Source: Podochytrium sp. JEL0797 (taxonomy: Eukaryota; Chytridiomycota; Chytridiomycetes; Chytridiales; Chytriomycetaceae). From it: a stretch of 34,435 nucleotides of DNA. The stretch is taken from positions 1 through 34,435 of the forward strand of contig JADGJG010000171.1 of NCBI GenBank assembly GCA_027596195.1, written 5' to 3'. Under the pieces are notes generated by a model. The model saw nothing but the letters and a program-made list of their open reading frames with translations, did not search any database and was not told where the DNA came from. The position numbers were made by a program, and so were the translations under genes. Below, piece after piece: positions 11,617-23,089 of the stretch. The first letter of the stretch is position 1. Each line of letters starts with the position of its first letter.

Positions 11617-11622
11617 AATAAA
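11617..11622 (+). promoter_or_regulatory. polyadenylation signal AATAAA of RPN3
   Basis: A canonical hexamer lies 93 nt after the RPN3 stop codon, embedded in an A-rich run. Confidence 0.6.
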
Positions 11623-12088
11623 AAAAAATTGTTTTAAGTTTGGGGTGGTGATGGGTCCAAATCGGGAAACAAGACTACGGAATTTATGGGCTTTTGACTT
11701 TCAGCAACACGCGCTTTATTTGGAGGTAAGAAACTATCCGTGAGTCAGAGCCGTGTTGCTTCAAACCACGGAAATGAGGCGCATAATGTCCAACTCGGTA
11801 GGTTTGATATCCTTCAACTTCTAGATTAAACGGAAGAAGGTGGGGCACAAGACATTTAGTGGCACGGGCAAGAAGGGTTTCGCTCAATTCGGCTGCGTCA
11901 ACGACCACATCTTGCAAAACTTTCGAACCAGCGAATCCGAAAGCGTGAGACTCGCGAGAAGGCTCTTGCCGGTCATAAGCTTGCTCAAGACTCTTGGTGG
12001 GATCAAGGGTCCTTGGTGATGAGAGTCGAAATCAGACAAAGTCACAAACTCCAAGACCTCTGATCAAAAATTCCTCTCTGAAACTCAC
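11623..12088. other. unresolved stretch downstream of RPN3
   Basis: On the minus strand one frame is open across 11684-11917 and further upstream to about 12009 without a stop. Another frame ends plausibly at a TGA near 11763 after a possible CTAG acceptor. Neither can be joined convincingly to the KH exons upstream. It probably holds the 3' end of the KH-domain gene or its decayed remains. Confidence 0.35.
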
Positions 12089-12650
12089 CACTCAACTTCA
12101 CAAGACATTCGCCATTGTCATCGGCTTTGCCTTCGATTTGAATGAACACGCCAAACTCGTGTGGAATCGTTTTGGCATTCGACTCGCCTCTCCCAATCAC
12201 GCGTCCAACTGCGTCGTTGGGAACGCTGATTTCCGCCGTTTCCTATAAATTGAAAACAGTCGAAAAAGGTCAGAAAATTGCAAACAAATCAAGACCAACT
12301 ACGGCCAACAACCCCCCCCCAACTCACATATTTATCAACGATATTTGAAATCAGTTTCTTGGTCTTCGAAAGCTGGTCCGTGGTTCCTTGGAGATGTATG
12401 AGTTCAATCTCTTGGGGCAGTTCGGATTCCTGAATAACGTTGATGACTGCCCCCGACTCTACACGGGATTATTGTTTCTCCGAGAATTCCAATAATGAAT
12501 CTGACTGAACGCGTTTTCGCAACCACCGTCTTGCAACAATTCATAACGTCGTTTTGAGTGAGGAGAAAGAAGGTTGGTACAGTGTCCTGCCTGCAGTGCC
12601 GCAGAATGGCAAAACATGTTGCTTTGCCAACTTGGTGAATGGACCAGCAC
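12089..12650 (-). CDS. KH-domain RNA-binding protein, partial gene model
   Basis: Three exons can be recognised on the minus strand: one ending at 12527, then 12458-12328 and 12242-12089, joined by introns of 68 and 85 nt with GT-AG ends. They encode parts of two tandem KH folds. The first is a helix ending LLQDESGAVINVIQ with strands EIELIHLQG. The second has AEISVPNDAVGRVIGRGE, FGVFIQIEG and ECLVKLSG. In KH2 the GxxG loop reads GRGE, and in KH1 it is barely recognisable, as in the degenerate repeats of vigilin/Scp160. KH domains bind single-stranded RNA or DNA. Neither a start codon nor a convincing 3' end was found, so this may be a gene with poorly placed terminal exons or a decaying copy. 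The conserved frame and clean introns argue that it was coding until recently. Confidence 0.45.
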
Positions 12651-12886
12651 TAGCTGACCTAGTGTGTCATTTTACGTTTATTGAAGTTGGTGGCATCAGC
12701 TGGTATCCGAATGGACTGTTTTCGGGTGCTACTTTTTTTTCCCTTTTGAATAAATCTCTCAGAGAGGACTCTCTTTTATTTTTCAAATTTCAATACCAAT
12801 AGCGAGCAAACAAAGGAAACGAGAATAAAAAATGCGGCGGACGATAACACTCTCAGCGGGTATCAACAATCACTACGGAACTCTCA

Positions 12887-12890
<4 letters not shown>

Positions 12891-12923
<33 letters not shown>
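12891..12923. repeat. (CA)16 microsatellite
   Basis: A 33-bp uninterrupted CA dinucleotide run. On the minus strand it is GT-rich and lies just inside the predicted intron that starts at 12932 of the ankyrin gene. Confidence 0.98.
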
Positions 12924-12924
<1 letters not shown>

Positions 12925-12932
12925 AAACTCAC

Positions 12933-13701
12933 TTGCCCCAAGATTCGCCAACAACCGCACAATCCTATCACATTGTCCCCTCACAGCAATATATAGTGCT
13001 GTTTCCCCCTTCCCATCCCGTCCATTCAAAAACCCAGCCATCACGTCCTTGACTTCCCTTTTATACATCTCACTCACGAATATACTCCCGAATGCCTTTT
13101 TTTCGCGATCCACTTCATCGCCAAGCCACCCCAAGACCCCACCCTCGTCGATCCACTCCGCAATGCACTTCATTTAATAAGTCTGCACTGCGTCACCACC
13201 CGAGCGACCCGCCTCGACCGCAATCCTGTGCAATACCGTTTGTCCCATTGCGTCTTTCATCAACAAACTGGAAGTCCCGAGGTATTTCAACATCCACCAA
13301 AAGTTGCTCGCCTCGTATCCCGAGCTGCTCGCAACAGCGCAAGCGAGAGGGGTCGGGCGACTGAGATTGGTCGAACATGGATTCGCGCCGTTCAAGAGAA
13401 GCTGGCGGGCGAGGGCAGTGTTGGCGAGGGTGGCGGTCCAGTGGAGAGGCGTGTTTTGGTGAGCGTCGAGGATCAAGTTGGCGTTCACACGAAGGAGGAT
13501 GGGGTTGGAGCCCTCATTTGGAGTCGGGAGCACGCCGGACGGGTCGCGGAGAAGATTGATGCTAGCTGGGATGGGTTTGCTGGTGGAAAAGGAATAGAGG
13601 ATGAGGCGTTGGCGCTCGTTGTGGGAATATTGAATGGCAGTGGAGGGACGTGAGATGACGAGTGCGGTTGGGTGACGATACTCGTAGATTACAGGACTCA
13701 T
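12933..13701 (-). pseudogene. MBF/APSES-type ankyrin-repeat protein (Swi6/Swi4/Mbp1-like) with in-frame stop
   Basis: A minus-strand frame from ATG 13701 runs through the ankyrin module of cell-cycle factors of the Swi6/Swi4/Mbp1 group. It includes a DAHQNTPLHWTATLAN repeat, a SSSGYEASNFWWMLKYL insert, and GQTVLHRIAVEAG followed by a TY and MKCIAEW helix. A TAA at 13174-13176 then breaks the frame. Translation-like sequence continues in the same frame for a further ankyrin unit (GRDGKGETALYIAVRGQ..) up to a GTGAGT donor at 12932. In relatives a Tyr commonly stands where the TAA is. The N-terminal KilA-N/APSES DNA-binding domain and the C-terminal coiled coil are both absent nearby. Swi6-type proteins also lack DNA binding, so this may be a Swi6-like cofactor. 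A truncated pseudogene, a readthrough gene or a sequencing error all remain possible. Confidence 0.7.
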
Positions 13702-13787
13702 CCGACAAGGACAACCGAATGCTGCGAGTACCGCCGGTGGAACTTTGCTGCGTGGAATGAGACTCCACTAGTTATTGTCGATGGCCG

Positions 13788-13811
13788 ACGCGTGGTTTCG
13801 TGTTAACGCGT
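13788..13811. promoter_or_regulatory. two MCB-like ACGCGT boxes upstream of the ankyrin gene
   Basis: Palindromic ACGCGT hexamers occur at 13788-13793 and 13806-13811, 87-110 bp upstream of the ankyrin-gene ATG. ACGCGT is the Mlu I cell-cycle box bound by MBF, the factor class this gene resembles. Whether it is bound here is inference. Confidence 0.4.
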
Positions 13812-14144
13812 GACTTCGCGTTGACGCTGTGCCTTCGTGTTGCCGTGGTGGTCGGGTAAATTTTTGTGGTGAAAAGGCCATGAAAAGCCACCAACAAAAA
13901 AGTGGGTTTTAAGTGTGGAGAATATGCATTTTATGGTCAAATCAAACTCCACACTTCATCGCTCGGAACAAGCCACCCCCCTCCCCTCCTTCACACCAAA
14001 TTGTACACACCCTCACCCACCCCTCAACGACCCCCTCCAACCTCCCAACCACCCACAACCCCCCGTGCGCTCAAACCATCGTACCCATGACAAACAAAAA
14101 AACAAAAAAAAGAAAACCGCGATAAAAAAAACCTCCACTCCCCC
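13812..14144. other. intergenic, C/A-rich strand
   Basis: Downstream of the DHH1 stop codon on the minus strand and upstream of the ankyrin gene. The plus strand is strongly C- and A-rich from about 13950 to 14140. No gene was recognised. Confidence 0.5.
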
Positions 14145-16148
<2,004 letters not shown>

Positions 16149-16221
16149 TGGCGGTGATTTGCGTGATTTGCTTGATTGGGGAGGGAGCAAAGAAAAAGCG
16201 AGAGAAACCAACGCGAATTCT

Positions 16222-16227
16222 TTTATT
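16222..16227 (-). promoter_or_regulatory. AATAAA overlapping the WD40-gene stop codon
   Basis: On the minus strand AAATAA(AA) places the TAA stop inside a canonical AATAAA hexamer. The next gene on this strand (DHH1) starts 75 bp further on. Confidence 0.45.
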
Positions 16228-19200
16228 TCTTCACACCCACCCGCTTCGCCTGCACAGCCTTGTCCGCCATCAACGCAAACTCCAAATCACTCAACGTCGT
16301 TTTAAGCTCTTCCTCCAACACCTTCGCCTGTGTCCCCTCCGAAGTGTCCTCCGTCGCGGGTCGTCCCGTGGGACGCAGCGCTGCTGCTGCATTCGCCGCG
16401 TTGATGATTTTGGGAATCATGAGTGGGTTGATTTCAGAATAAACTGCGTCTTCTTCGAATTTGGCAATGTTGTGTGCGCCGGCGTGTCCGGTGGGTGGTT
16501 TGACGGTCATTCTTCGTTGGCCTTTGAGAAATGTTAGTACTAGGAAACATAATGGCATTACTAGTATCATACCTTTCTTCATGTAAGCTATCGAGGAAGA
16601 AACACGCGTTAATTCCAAAACCTCCAACACAAAAACCTCACTCACCATTCCAAATCCTCACAGTATTATCCAAACTCGACGTAACATACTGATTCCTTAC
16701 CGGAATATGAATCACAGCCCTGATTTCATCGTGATGCCCGACATTCTTTTGACACACTTCCTCCTTCTTCTCCGGGTCAAACGTGCGAATGCATTTGTCT
16801 TGACTCCCGGCGATAATGCATCCGTTGATGACGTCAATGCAGAGCGCAGTGACGGGTCCGTCGTTGTTGATAATGGTGACGAGTTGGCCTCCGTCCGCGT
16901 CCCAGATTCGGATTGACCGGTCTTCGGACCCAGTGACCCACTGCTGATACCTCCGATTCCAACGAATCTTGAAACCCGCGAAAAAAAGCAGATTAGCAAT
17001 CGACCCTGAAAGCACCCTTACGCGACCCGACACCCCAAACCTTGGTAACCTCCGCCTCATGCCCCACCAACACAGCCTGCAACACCATCTCCTCCCCTTT
17101 ATGCGAAAACCGTCTCACATACGCCACCTTATCCGCACTCGCATACGCAAACTCGTTCCTCTCACTACAATACTCTAAATCCAAAATCATCCCGTCGGCA
17201 GCCACCTCTTCCTTCCCATACCCCTTTGCCGTGTTTTTAAACACATCCTGCAACTTTCCCGTCTTCAAATCCGTAACACAAATCCGTCGATCCCAACCGG
17301 TGGAAATCATCCAATGTCGTCCGTCTTTGAAGAAACAGTGGATTCCAGTGACAGCGTCGCGGTGGTCTGTGAGGGTGTGTTTGAGGGACATGCCGGCAAC
17401 GCGGTTCGCGACGCTTCCAGAGGCTGCTCCTCCCGCGAACCCGTCTTGCGGGTCCATCGTGGATTCCTTTTCCGGTTTTTCGGTTTCGTCCGGAACGTAT
17501 TTGACGGCTTCTTCGTTGTATCCCCAGATCCCTGTTGCGCGGCAAGGCAAAGAAAACACGCACCCACATCCGTTTAGCACTCGCAACCCACTCCCCGAAA
17601 ACAACATATACTCAACGAATCCGATTATCCTCATACCCCGAACACAATAAATCCAACTCCTCATAATAAAAAAACACCAACACCCCCTGCCTCACCGCCT
17701 TCACCCCCACCCCCGCTCCCACCCCTCCAACAACCTCCTTCCCATACCCCCCACCACCCCCCACAACCTCCCTCTTAATCCGCGTCTGATTGCGTTTAAA
17801 ACTCTTTATAGTATCTCTCGACAAAAGCTCCACTTGATCCGTGTTTTTAGCGTCTTCGACGGCGTTGCTGCCGCCGTGTGTCCATCGGTCAAGTTTTTCC
17901 GTGATTTGTTTGTGGAGCGCGGTTTGGCGTTTGCGCCGCTCCTCCGGGTTTTTGGAGAAACTCGTGGAGCTGTTGCTACTGGTGCTGGCGTCACCAGACG
18001 CGTGGCGGTCTTCTTTGGGAAGGAGGAGGGTTTCGTGACTGTGTGTGTGTGTTTTCGCACACATGTGAGTGAAGGAGGGGGGGCAACGAGGTGTCAAAAG
18101 TCAAAGCGCGACGCGTAGAGAGAGAGAGAGAAAGAAAGAGAGTCTGCGTTTACCTGTACATGAAAGTATTAAGCTGCATCCTCTCCCACTTCCGAATAAC
18201 CCCATCACTCCCGCCCGTAAAAATCAACAACGGTTCCTTCGCGGCTAACACACAAAAAAACTGCTCAATTACCTACCACTCCCACACCATCCAAAAAAAA
18301 ACGACTCAACTAAACGTCAAACTCTCGACCGAATCCGCAAACCCACTCAACACAGTGATACTCGCTGCAGGATTATACTTCCACACCGAAATAGACTTTC
18401 GATTCGTAATCCCCACGACTTCATTCAACTCAGGCACAAAGAACAAAGTTTTGAATGTCGTGCCTGCACCCGTTTTGTGATGATTCGATTCAGTGCTTGC
18501 GCTCACGAATTCGGATACCTTTTTTATTTCGCTTAATTTGAGAAACAAAAAGAGGAGGGGAATGGGGGAGTGTTACATTAATCCCGCTCCTCGGATCATA
18601 CAAAACAGGCGCCTGAGAATTGGCCGTGATCCACAACGTCTGTGTGGGTAAAACGTAACAAATCGATGTAATCGTGTCACTGAACCCATCGAACCGTTGC
18701 AACAGGTTTCCATCCAAAGACCAGAGCTTCACGATGCGGTCAAACGAGCCAGTGATGAGCCTATGTGAAATACGAATTGGATTAATAAGGACGCGTTCGT
18801 TTCTCGAATAAGATAGCCTTACCAGCTGTTGTCCAAATCTTTGCCATACACCATACAACTAATCGCCGCATCATGTGCGTTCGAAATCGTCTTGATCGGC
18901 TTCAACTTCATATCCACGTTATGCGGGATATCATAAATCACAAGCTTGCGATCGTACCTATAAAACCCCTCACCGCGTTCAACCAAATAAACCAGTTTCG
19001 AAAGAGAAGAAAGACTCACCCAGCACTATAACACCTCCCTTCACAAGCCACCAAACAACTCACAATATCTGAATGATCACTACTCGACACACTCTTGCGT
19101 TCTAAAACGTCCGTTGATAAATGACTGTCCTCCGGCGACACCATCTGAAAAACGCGAATGCGTTTGTTGTACCCCGCGAACAATTTTTGTCGACGCGAGT

Positions 19201-19710
19201 TGTAGGCCATGCAGTAGATAGGTGATTCGGTCTAAATACGCAATTTTTTGAATGAATTCGAGAATTGGCGTGAGATACAACGCGTTTTACATGGATTTTT
19301 TGCAGAATCTTGCCACTCGGCCCCCAAGCAATAATGAATCCGTCAATCGATCCCGAGAACAAGACTTTCAGTTCTTTGCTGTTGCGCGCGCAAGAATGTG
19401 AAATGTGTGTGTGTGTGTTGGTATTGAGCGAGGATTGAGAACGCGGGCGGGCGGTGGGGATGTTACCAAAACAATAAACAAGTGACCCATCCAACATGCT
19501 CCGTCCACACATTCAACAGTTTGCCAGATTCAGGTTCCCAGACTCGAATCGTTGCGTCTTCCAAAAAAAAAATCAATATCGAAAAACGCGTTTGTGAAAA
19601 AACGCACCTTCACTGCCTGTATAAATCTCGCGTCGAAACGGGTTGAAACTCGTACAAAGAATGGTTTTGGGATGCGCATCCGAGATCGATTTGCTGAGTT
19701 CCATGGCCAT
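16223..19710 (-). CDS. WD40-repeat protein, two-propeller type, function unknown
   Basis: Thirteen exons (19710-19608, 19557-19467, 19378-19291, 19231-19020, 18957-18823, 18760-18577, 18518-18311, 18244-18154, 18038-17617, 17531-17041, 16967-16646, 16587-16573, 16521-16223) close to 886 aa. At least ten WD-type blades are seen, such as [106 protein letters not shown] and [11 protein letters not shown]. They are split into two groups by a charged, Gly/Val-rich linker (about residues 370-510). A 15-nt microexon is predicted near the 3' end. The C terminus is a helical, Lys/Glu-rich tail. I do not recognise the orthologue, and a scaffold role is all the fold suggests. Introns 7 and 9 begin GTTGAG. 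Confidence 0.85.
18117..18142. repeat. (GA)n-rich microsatellite in a WD40-gene intron
   Basis: A GA/GAAA-rich simple run of about 26 bp, inside intron 8 of the WD40 gene (18039-18153), which also carries a short CA/GT run at its other end. Confidence 0.9.
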
Positions 19711-19818
19711 GTTGCAAGAAAAACACAAACTCCCCAGAGTTTGTCAAGTATTTTTTTTCAAACGACCCCTTTCAAATAATTAAAATGGGGGGTTTTTTGC
19801 AACAAGAAATGAGCTCTT

Positions 19819-20542
19819 TTATTTCGTCTTTTTGGAATCCACCGACTTTTTGGACGACGCGTCTTCACCCGAATCTTCCATGAACGCAACGACAACGTAT
19901 CCAATCAAGACCACATTGGCCGTGACGGCCGCGCAAATGGCACTATACAGAGATTCGCCTTGGAGAAACAAATGGGGTGTTAGAAACTTGGAATTCGAGG
20001 GTATTACGGGAATCGACATCGCAGCGGTAGTCCCAGACAAGTAATTCGCAAACAAGTCTATGGCTGTTTGCTTCCAGGTCACTTCCACGTCGGACTTCCA
20101 GGTCGGAATTCGCGCAGTTTGAGCGAACTTCGAAGGAAACGACGGAATGAACGCCTCCTCTCTGAGATTCTCGACCCACCCTTTCCCGACTATCGACAGA
20201 CGAAATACACACCATTAAAGACATTGTCAATGGTGTAGAAATAGACACCAATGGGCAGGGTAAACATTGCGATGGAAAAGAAGGCTAGTTTCGCCAAGAC
20301 GGAGCTGATGGAATGAATCGACGAGGGCGGGAAACGAATGAACGAATCGCATTAGATTGGACTGGGTAAAGGAAGATAGGGAATGACGCATTGTACCTCG
20401 GGATGGCAATGTTGGATGGCTTTGGGATGGATCTCGAAGACTTTGACGAGACCTTCTTGGACGGGGTCGACACCTCCTCTGTTTTGCTGTCGATGTGATC
20501 CTCCTTTCTCTTACGGATAGTTGTTGCTGGTGTGGCTTCCAT
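19819..20542 (-). CDS. VMA21: V-ATPase assembly factor Vma21
   Basis: Three exons (20542-20397, 20304-20213, 19958-19819) encode 125 aa. After a charged, Ser/Lys-rich cytosolic N terminus come two transmembrane hairpin helices with the family pattern: VLAKLAFFSIAMFTLPIGVY, then FNGESLYSAI, then AVTANVVLIGYVVVAFMED. The tail is Lys-rich (KKTK), compatible with the ER-retrieval signal of Vma21. Vma21 is an ER membrane chaperone that escorts assembly of the V0 proton-channel sector. The ATG at 20542 is preferred; the frame continues upstream to 20593. Intron 2 is long (254 nt) and contains a small repeat (two GACCTGGAAG copies). The gene diverges from the RBR ligase with only 55 bp between start codons. 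AATAAA overlaps the stop (19818-19823). Confidence 0.92.
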
Positions 20543-20597
20543 TTTCTCAGTGATTTTTATTTTCCACAAACCAAACAAGCAAAAGACACACACTACG
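20543..20597. promoter_or_regulatory. 55-bp divergent promoter between VMA21 and the RBR ligase
   Basis: Only 55 bp lie between the two chosen start codons, and both reading frames are open through it. Either transcription starts inside the opposite gene or both 5' UTRs are only a few bases long. The interval is A/T-rich with an A-rich tract next to the ligase start. Confidence 0.6.
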
Positions 20598-22837
20598 ATG
20601 AGCGACTACGACATGTTCTCTGATTCGTCGTGCAGCGACACTTCCTCTTCGAATGGCGACTTTTCCGGCCTTGAGGCATCTGTGGACCAGTTGCCAGCTG
20701 CGAAAGCGTTTGACGTTGCGTTTGAGTCTCTCTCAGTCGAGGGGCTTCTCGGGCGGCAGCAGAGAGACGTGGCGTCAGTGAGCGGGGTTCTTGGCGTTTC
20801 TTCAGCGACAGCGGCGACACTTTTGCGCTTTTACAAGTTTCGCCACGAACGTCTCCTCGAAGACTTTTACGGAGGAGGACAGGCCGCCCTTTTGAAGAAC
20901 GCGGGCGTGGTCCTCGAAGCGCGTCCTTCCTCAAAAGAATTCGAATGCGAAGTCTGCTTCGCCACAGAAGGAGAAGGAGAAGGAGAAGGAGAAGGAGACA
21001 AACGCACCGCCCTCAAGTGCCAGCACCAAGTCTGTTCAGATTGCTACAAAATGTACCTCGACGGAAAGATCAACGAACAGGGCGAGTCGCGTCGTATTCA
21101 GTGTCCAGATGCAAACTGCAACGTGATTGTCGATGAGGAAACCGTCGAGAAACTCGTTGACAAAGTCACCTTTGAAAAGTATTCTCTCTTCGAACGTTGC
21201 TTCGTGTCTTGACCCCCCTTTTTAAAACAGGTACAAATCACTGCTGCTCAAAGCATACGTCGACGACCTTCCCTCCCTCAGATGGTGTCCACATCCAAAC
21301 TGGTATTTCGCGTCTTCTCGACTTCCTATTCGAAATCAATTCCACAAAACTCATCCACTCCCTTCCAGCGATTACGCCGTCGAATGCAAAGTCCCCCACT
21401 CTTCCCTCGACGAAATAGTCCCCTCCGTCCAATGCGGTGCCGACCACCGTTTCTGTTTTGGCTGCGGTCTCGACCAGGACCACCAACCCTGTGTTTGTTC
21501 CCTCGTCAAGCTCTGGCTCAAAAAGTGTGCCGACGATTCCGAGACGGCCAACTGGATTTCTGCGAATACCGTATGTGTTTTCGAGCGGACGAGCCCGAGC
21601 GGAGCCGAGCGAAGCGAGGTGTGCGTCGACGAGTGTGGCGCTGAGCGGAGCCGAGAGAGAGCGGGTGTGCGAACGCACGCGCAGCGGAGCTGCACGCGAG
21701 AGTGACCGAAGCGTACAGGTTGTGTGGGAAATGAGGAAGGGTGAAGAGAGTCGCGCGGCGCGCGCGGCGCGCGTAGAATACGCAGCGGAGCTGCTCGAAT
21801 GAGTGAGTGAAGCGAACAAGTTGTGTGGGAAGTGCGCGTGTGAGTGAGCGAAGCGAACAACTTGTAAGAAATGAGGAAGGGTGTGCGAGCGCACGCGCGG
21901 CGCGGCGAATTCAATATCATCTGAATTCTGTTTTGCTTTCGGTGCCTTTCGAAATCTGATTGCACCCCCAATCTGACCCCAACATCCATCCAACAGAAAG
22001 AATGCGAAAAATGCCAATCCACAATCGAAAAGAATGGCGGATGCAACCACATGACGTGTCGGAAATGCAAATACGAGTTGAGTTTTGCTCTCTTTGGTCC
22101 ATTTCGCGTGTCCAAACTCTCATCACGACCCCCACCCAATTCACACTCCTAGATTCTGCTGGGTCTGCGCGGGCCCATGGAGCGACCACGGAACACAATG
22201 GTACAACTGCAACCGCTTCGACGAAAAGGCGAGCATCGACGCGCGCGACAATCAAGCCAAATACCGAGCCGCATTAGAACGATACCTTCATGTAAGCTTA
22301 TTTTGTCAGTTCCCCACCGCCTACAACCCCTCAACAAAAACTCGCACCAAACAATAAACGCAGTACTTCAACCGCTACGCGAACCACGAACAATCCGCCA
22401 AACTCGACAAACAACTGTCGGAAAAAGTATCCCTCAAAATGCTTGAACTCCAAAAAACCTCTTCCCTGTCCTGGATCGAAGTCCAATTCCTCGCCACGGC
22501 CCAACACACCCTCCTGGCCGCCCGCAACACCCTCAAATGGACGTACTGTTTCGCTTATTACCTCACGCGCGGGAACCCCACTCTCTTGTTTGAAGATAAC
22601 CAACGTGACTTGGAGATGGCGGTCGAACAGCTCAGTGAGCTTCTCGAACGGAATTTCGAACCCACCAAGATGGTTGAGTTGAAGCAACAAGTGTTGGACA
22701 AGAGTGTGTATGTGGCTGGGAGGAGGGAGGTGTTGTTGGAGGCGACGGCGGTGGATTTGAGGGAGGGGAGGTTTGAGTGGAGTGTCGAGAGTGCGTTGGA
22801 TACGATGGCGTTGGCGGTGCCTGCGAAGAAGAAGTGA
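20598..22837 (+). CDS. HEL1: Ariadne-type RBR E3 ubiquitin ligase
   Basis: Six exons (20598-21178, 21231-21302, 21369-21570, 21997-22076, 22153-22291, 22364-22837) give 515 aa. The order is an acidic N terminus, a UBA-like helical region (about 55-100), RING1 ([25 protein letters not shown]), IBR ([24 protein letters not shown]), RING2 ([26 protein letters not shown]) and a C-terminal Ariadne domain ([30 protein letters not shown]). The catalytic Cys is that of GGCNHMTC. These ligases form a ubiquitin thioester and work with neddylated cullins; the yeast relative is Hel1. The RING1 loop holds a Glu-Gly dipeptide run coded by a GGAGAA hexamer repeat. Intron 4 uses a GTTGAG donor, and intron 3 is 426 nt and repetitive. 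AATAAA occurs at 22947-22952. Confidence 0.95.
20967..20998 (+). repeat. GGAGAA hexanucleotide repeat coding (EG)n in RING1
   Basis: About five tandem GGAGAA units encode alternating Glu and Gly between the first and second zinc-ligand pairs of RING1. The array stays in frame and lies in a surface loop, so length changes should be tolerated. Confidence 0.9.
21571..21996 (+). repeat. 426-nt repetitive GC-rich intron 3 of the RBR ligase
   Basis: This GT-AG intron is filled with imperfect modules of GAGCGGAGC, GCAGCGGAGCTGC, GAGTGA-N-GAAGCGAAC, GTTGTGTGGGAA and ATGAGGAAGGGTG. Each occurs two or three times in related order, and there are CpG-rich GCGCGCGGCGCGCG tracts. It differs sharply in composition from flanking exons and other introns. 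Confidence 0.85.
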
Positions 22838-22946
22838 TTTGGGTTTGCCGAGGCGGGGGTGATTTTTTTGATGGGTGAGGGGGTGAAATCGTCGCTTTGT
22901 TGATTTGGGGGTCCGATTGGTGTTGGTGAGAGAAACGAAAAAATGA

Positions 22947-22952
22947 AATAAA
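22947..22952 (+). promoter_or_regulatory. polyadenylation signal AATAAA of the RBR ligase
   Basis: A canonical hexamer lies 110 nt downstream of the RBR-ligase stop codon. Confidence 0.55.
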
Positions 22953-23089
22953 AAATGAAATTAACAAAGCGAAGTTGAACGAATTATTTTTCTCTCTTTC
23001 TTTCTTTCGAATTGCTATAGAGGTGAAAAGAGGGGAGGGGAGAGAAGAAGAGGGAAAAAAGGAGAGGAAAGGAATGCAGAATCCAATAA

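Noticed and set aside
12554..12802. Plus-strand open frame of 82 codons opposite the KH region
   Set aside because: No domain, no codon signature, and it overlaps the exon supported on the other strand.
12891..12923. Microsatellite read as a coding Val-Cys dipeptide run in the ankyrin protein
   Set aside because: A GTGAGT donor lies just before the run on the minus strand, so it is more likely intronic.
21238..22139. Long minus-strand open frames over the RBR-ligase intron
   Set aside because: They arise from repetitive GC-rich intron sequence and the antisense of conserved RING2 exons, and show no domain of their own.
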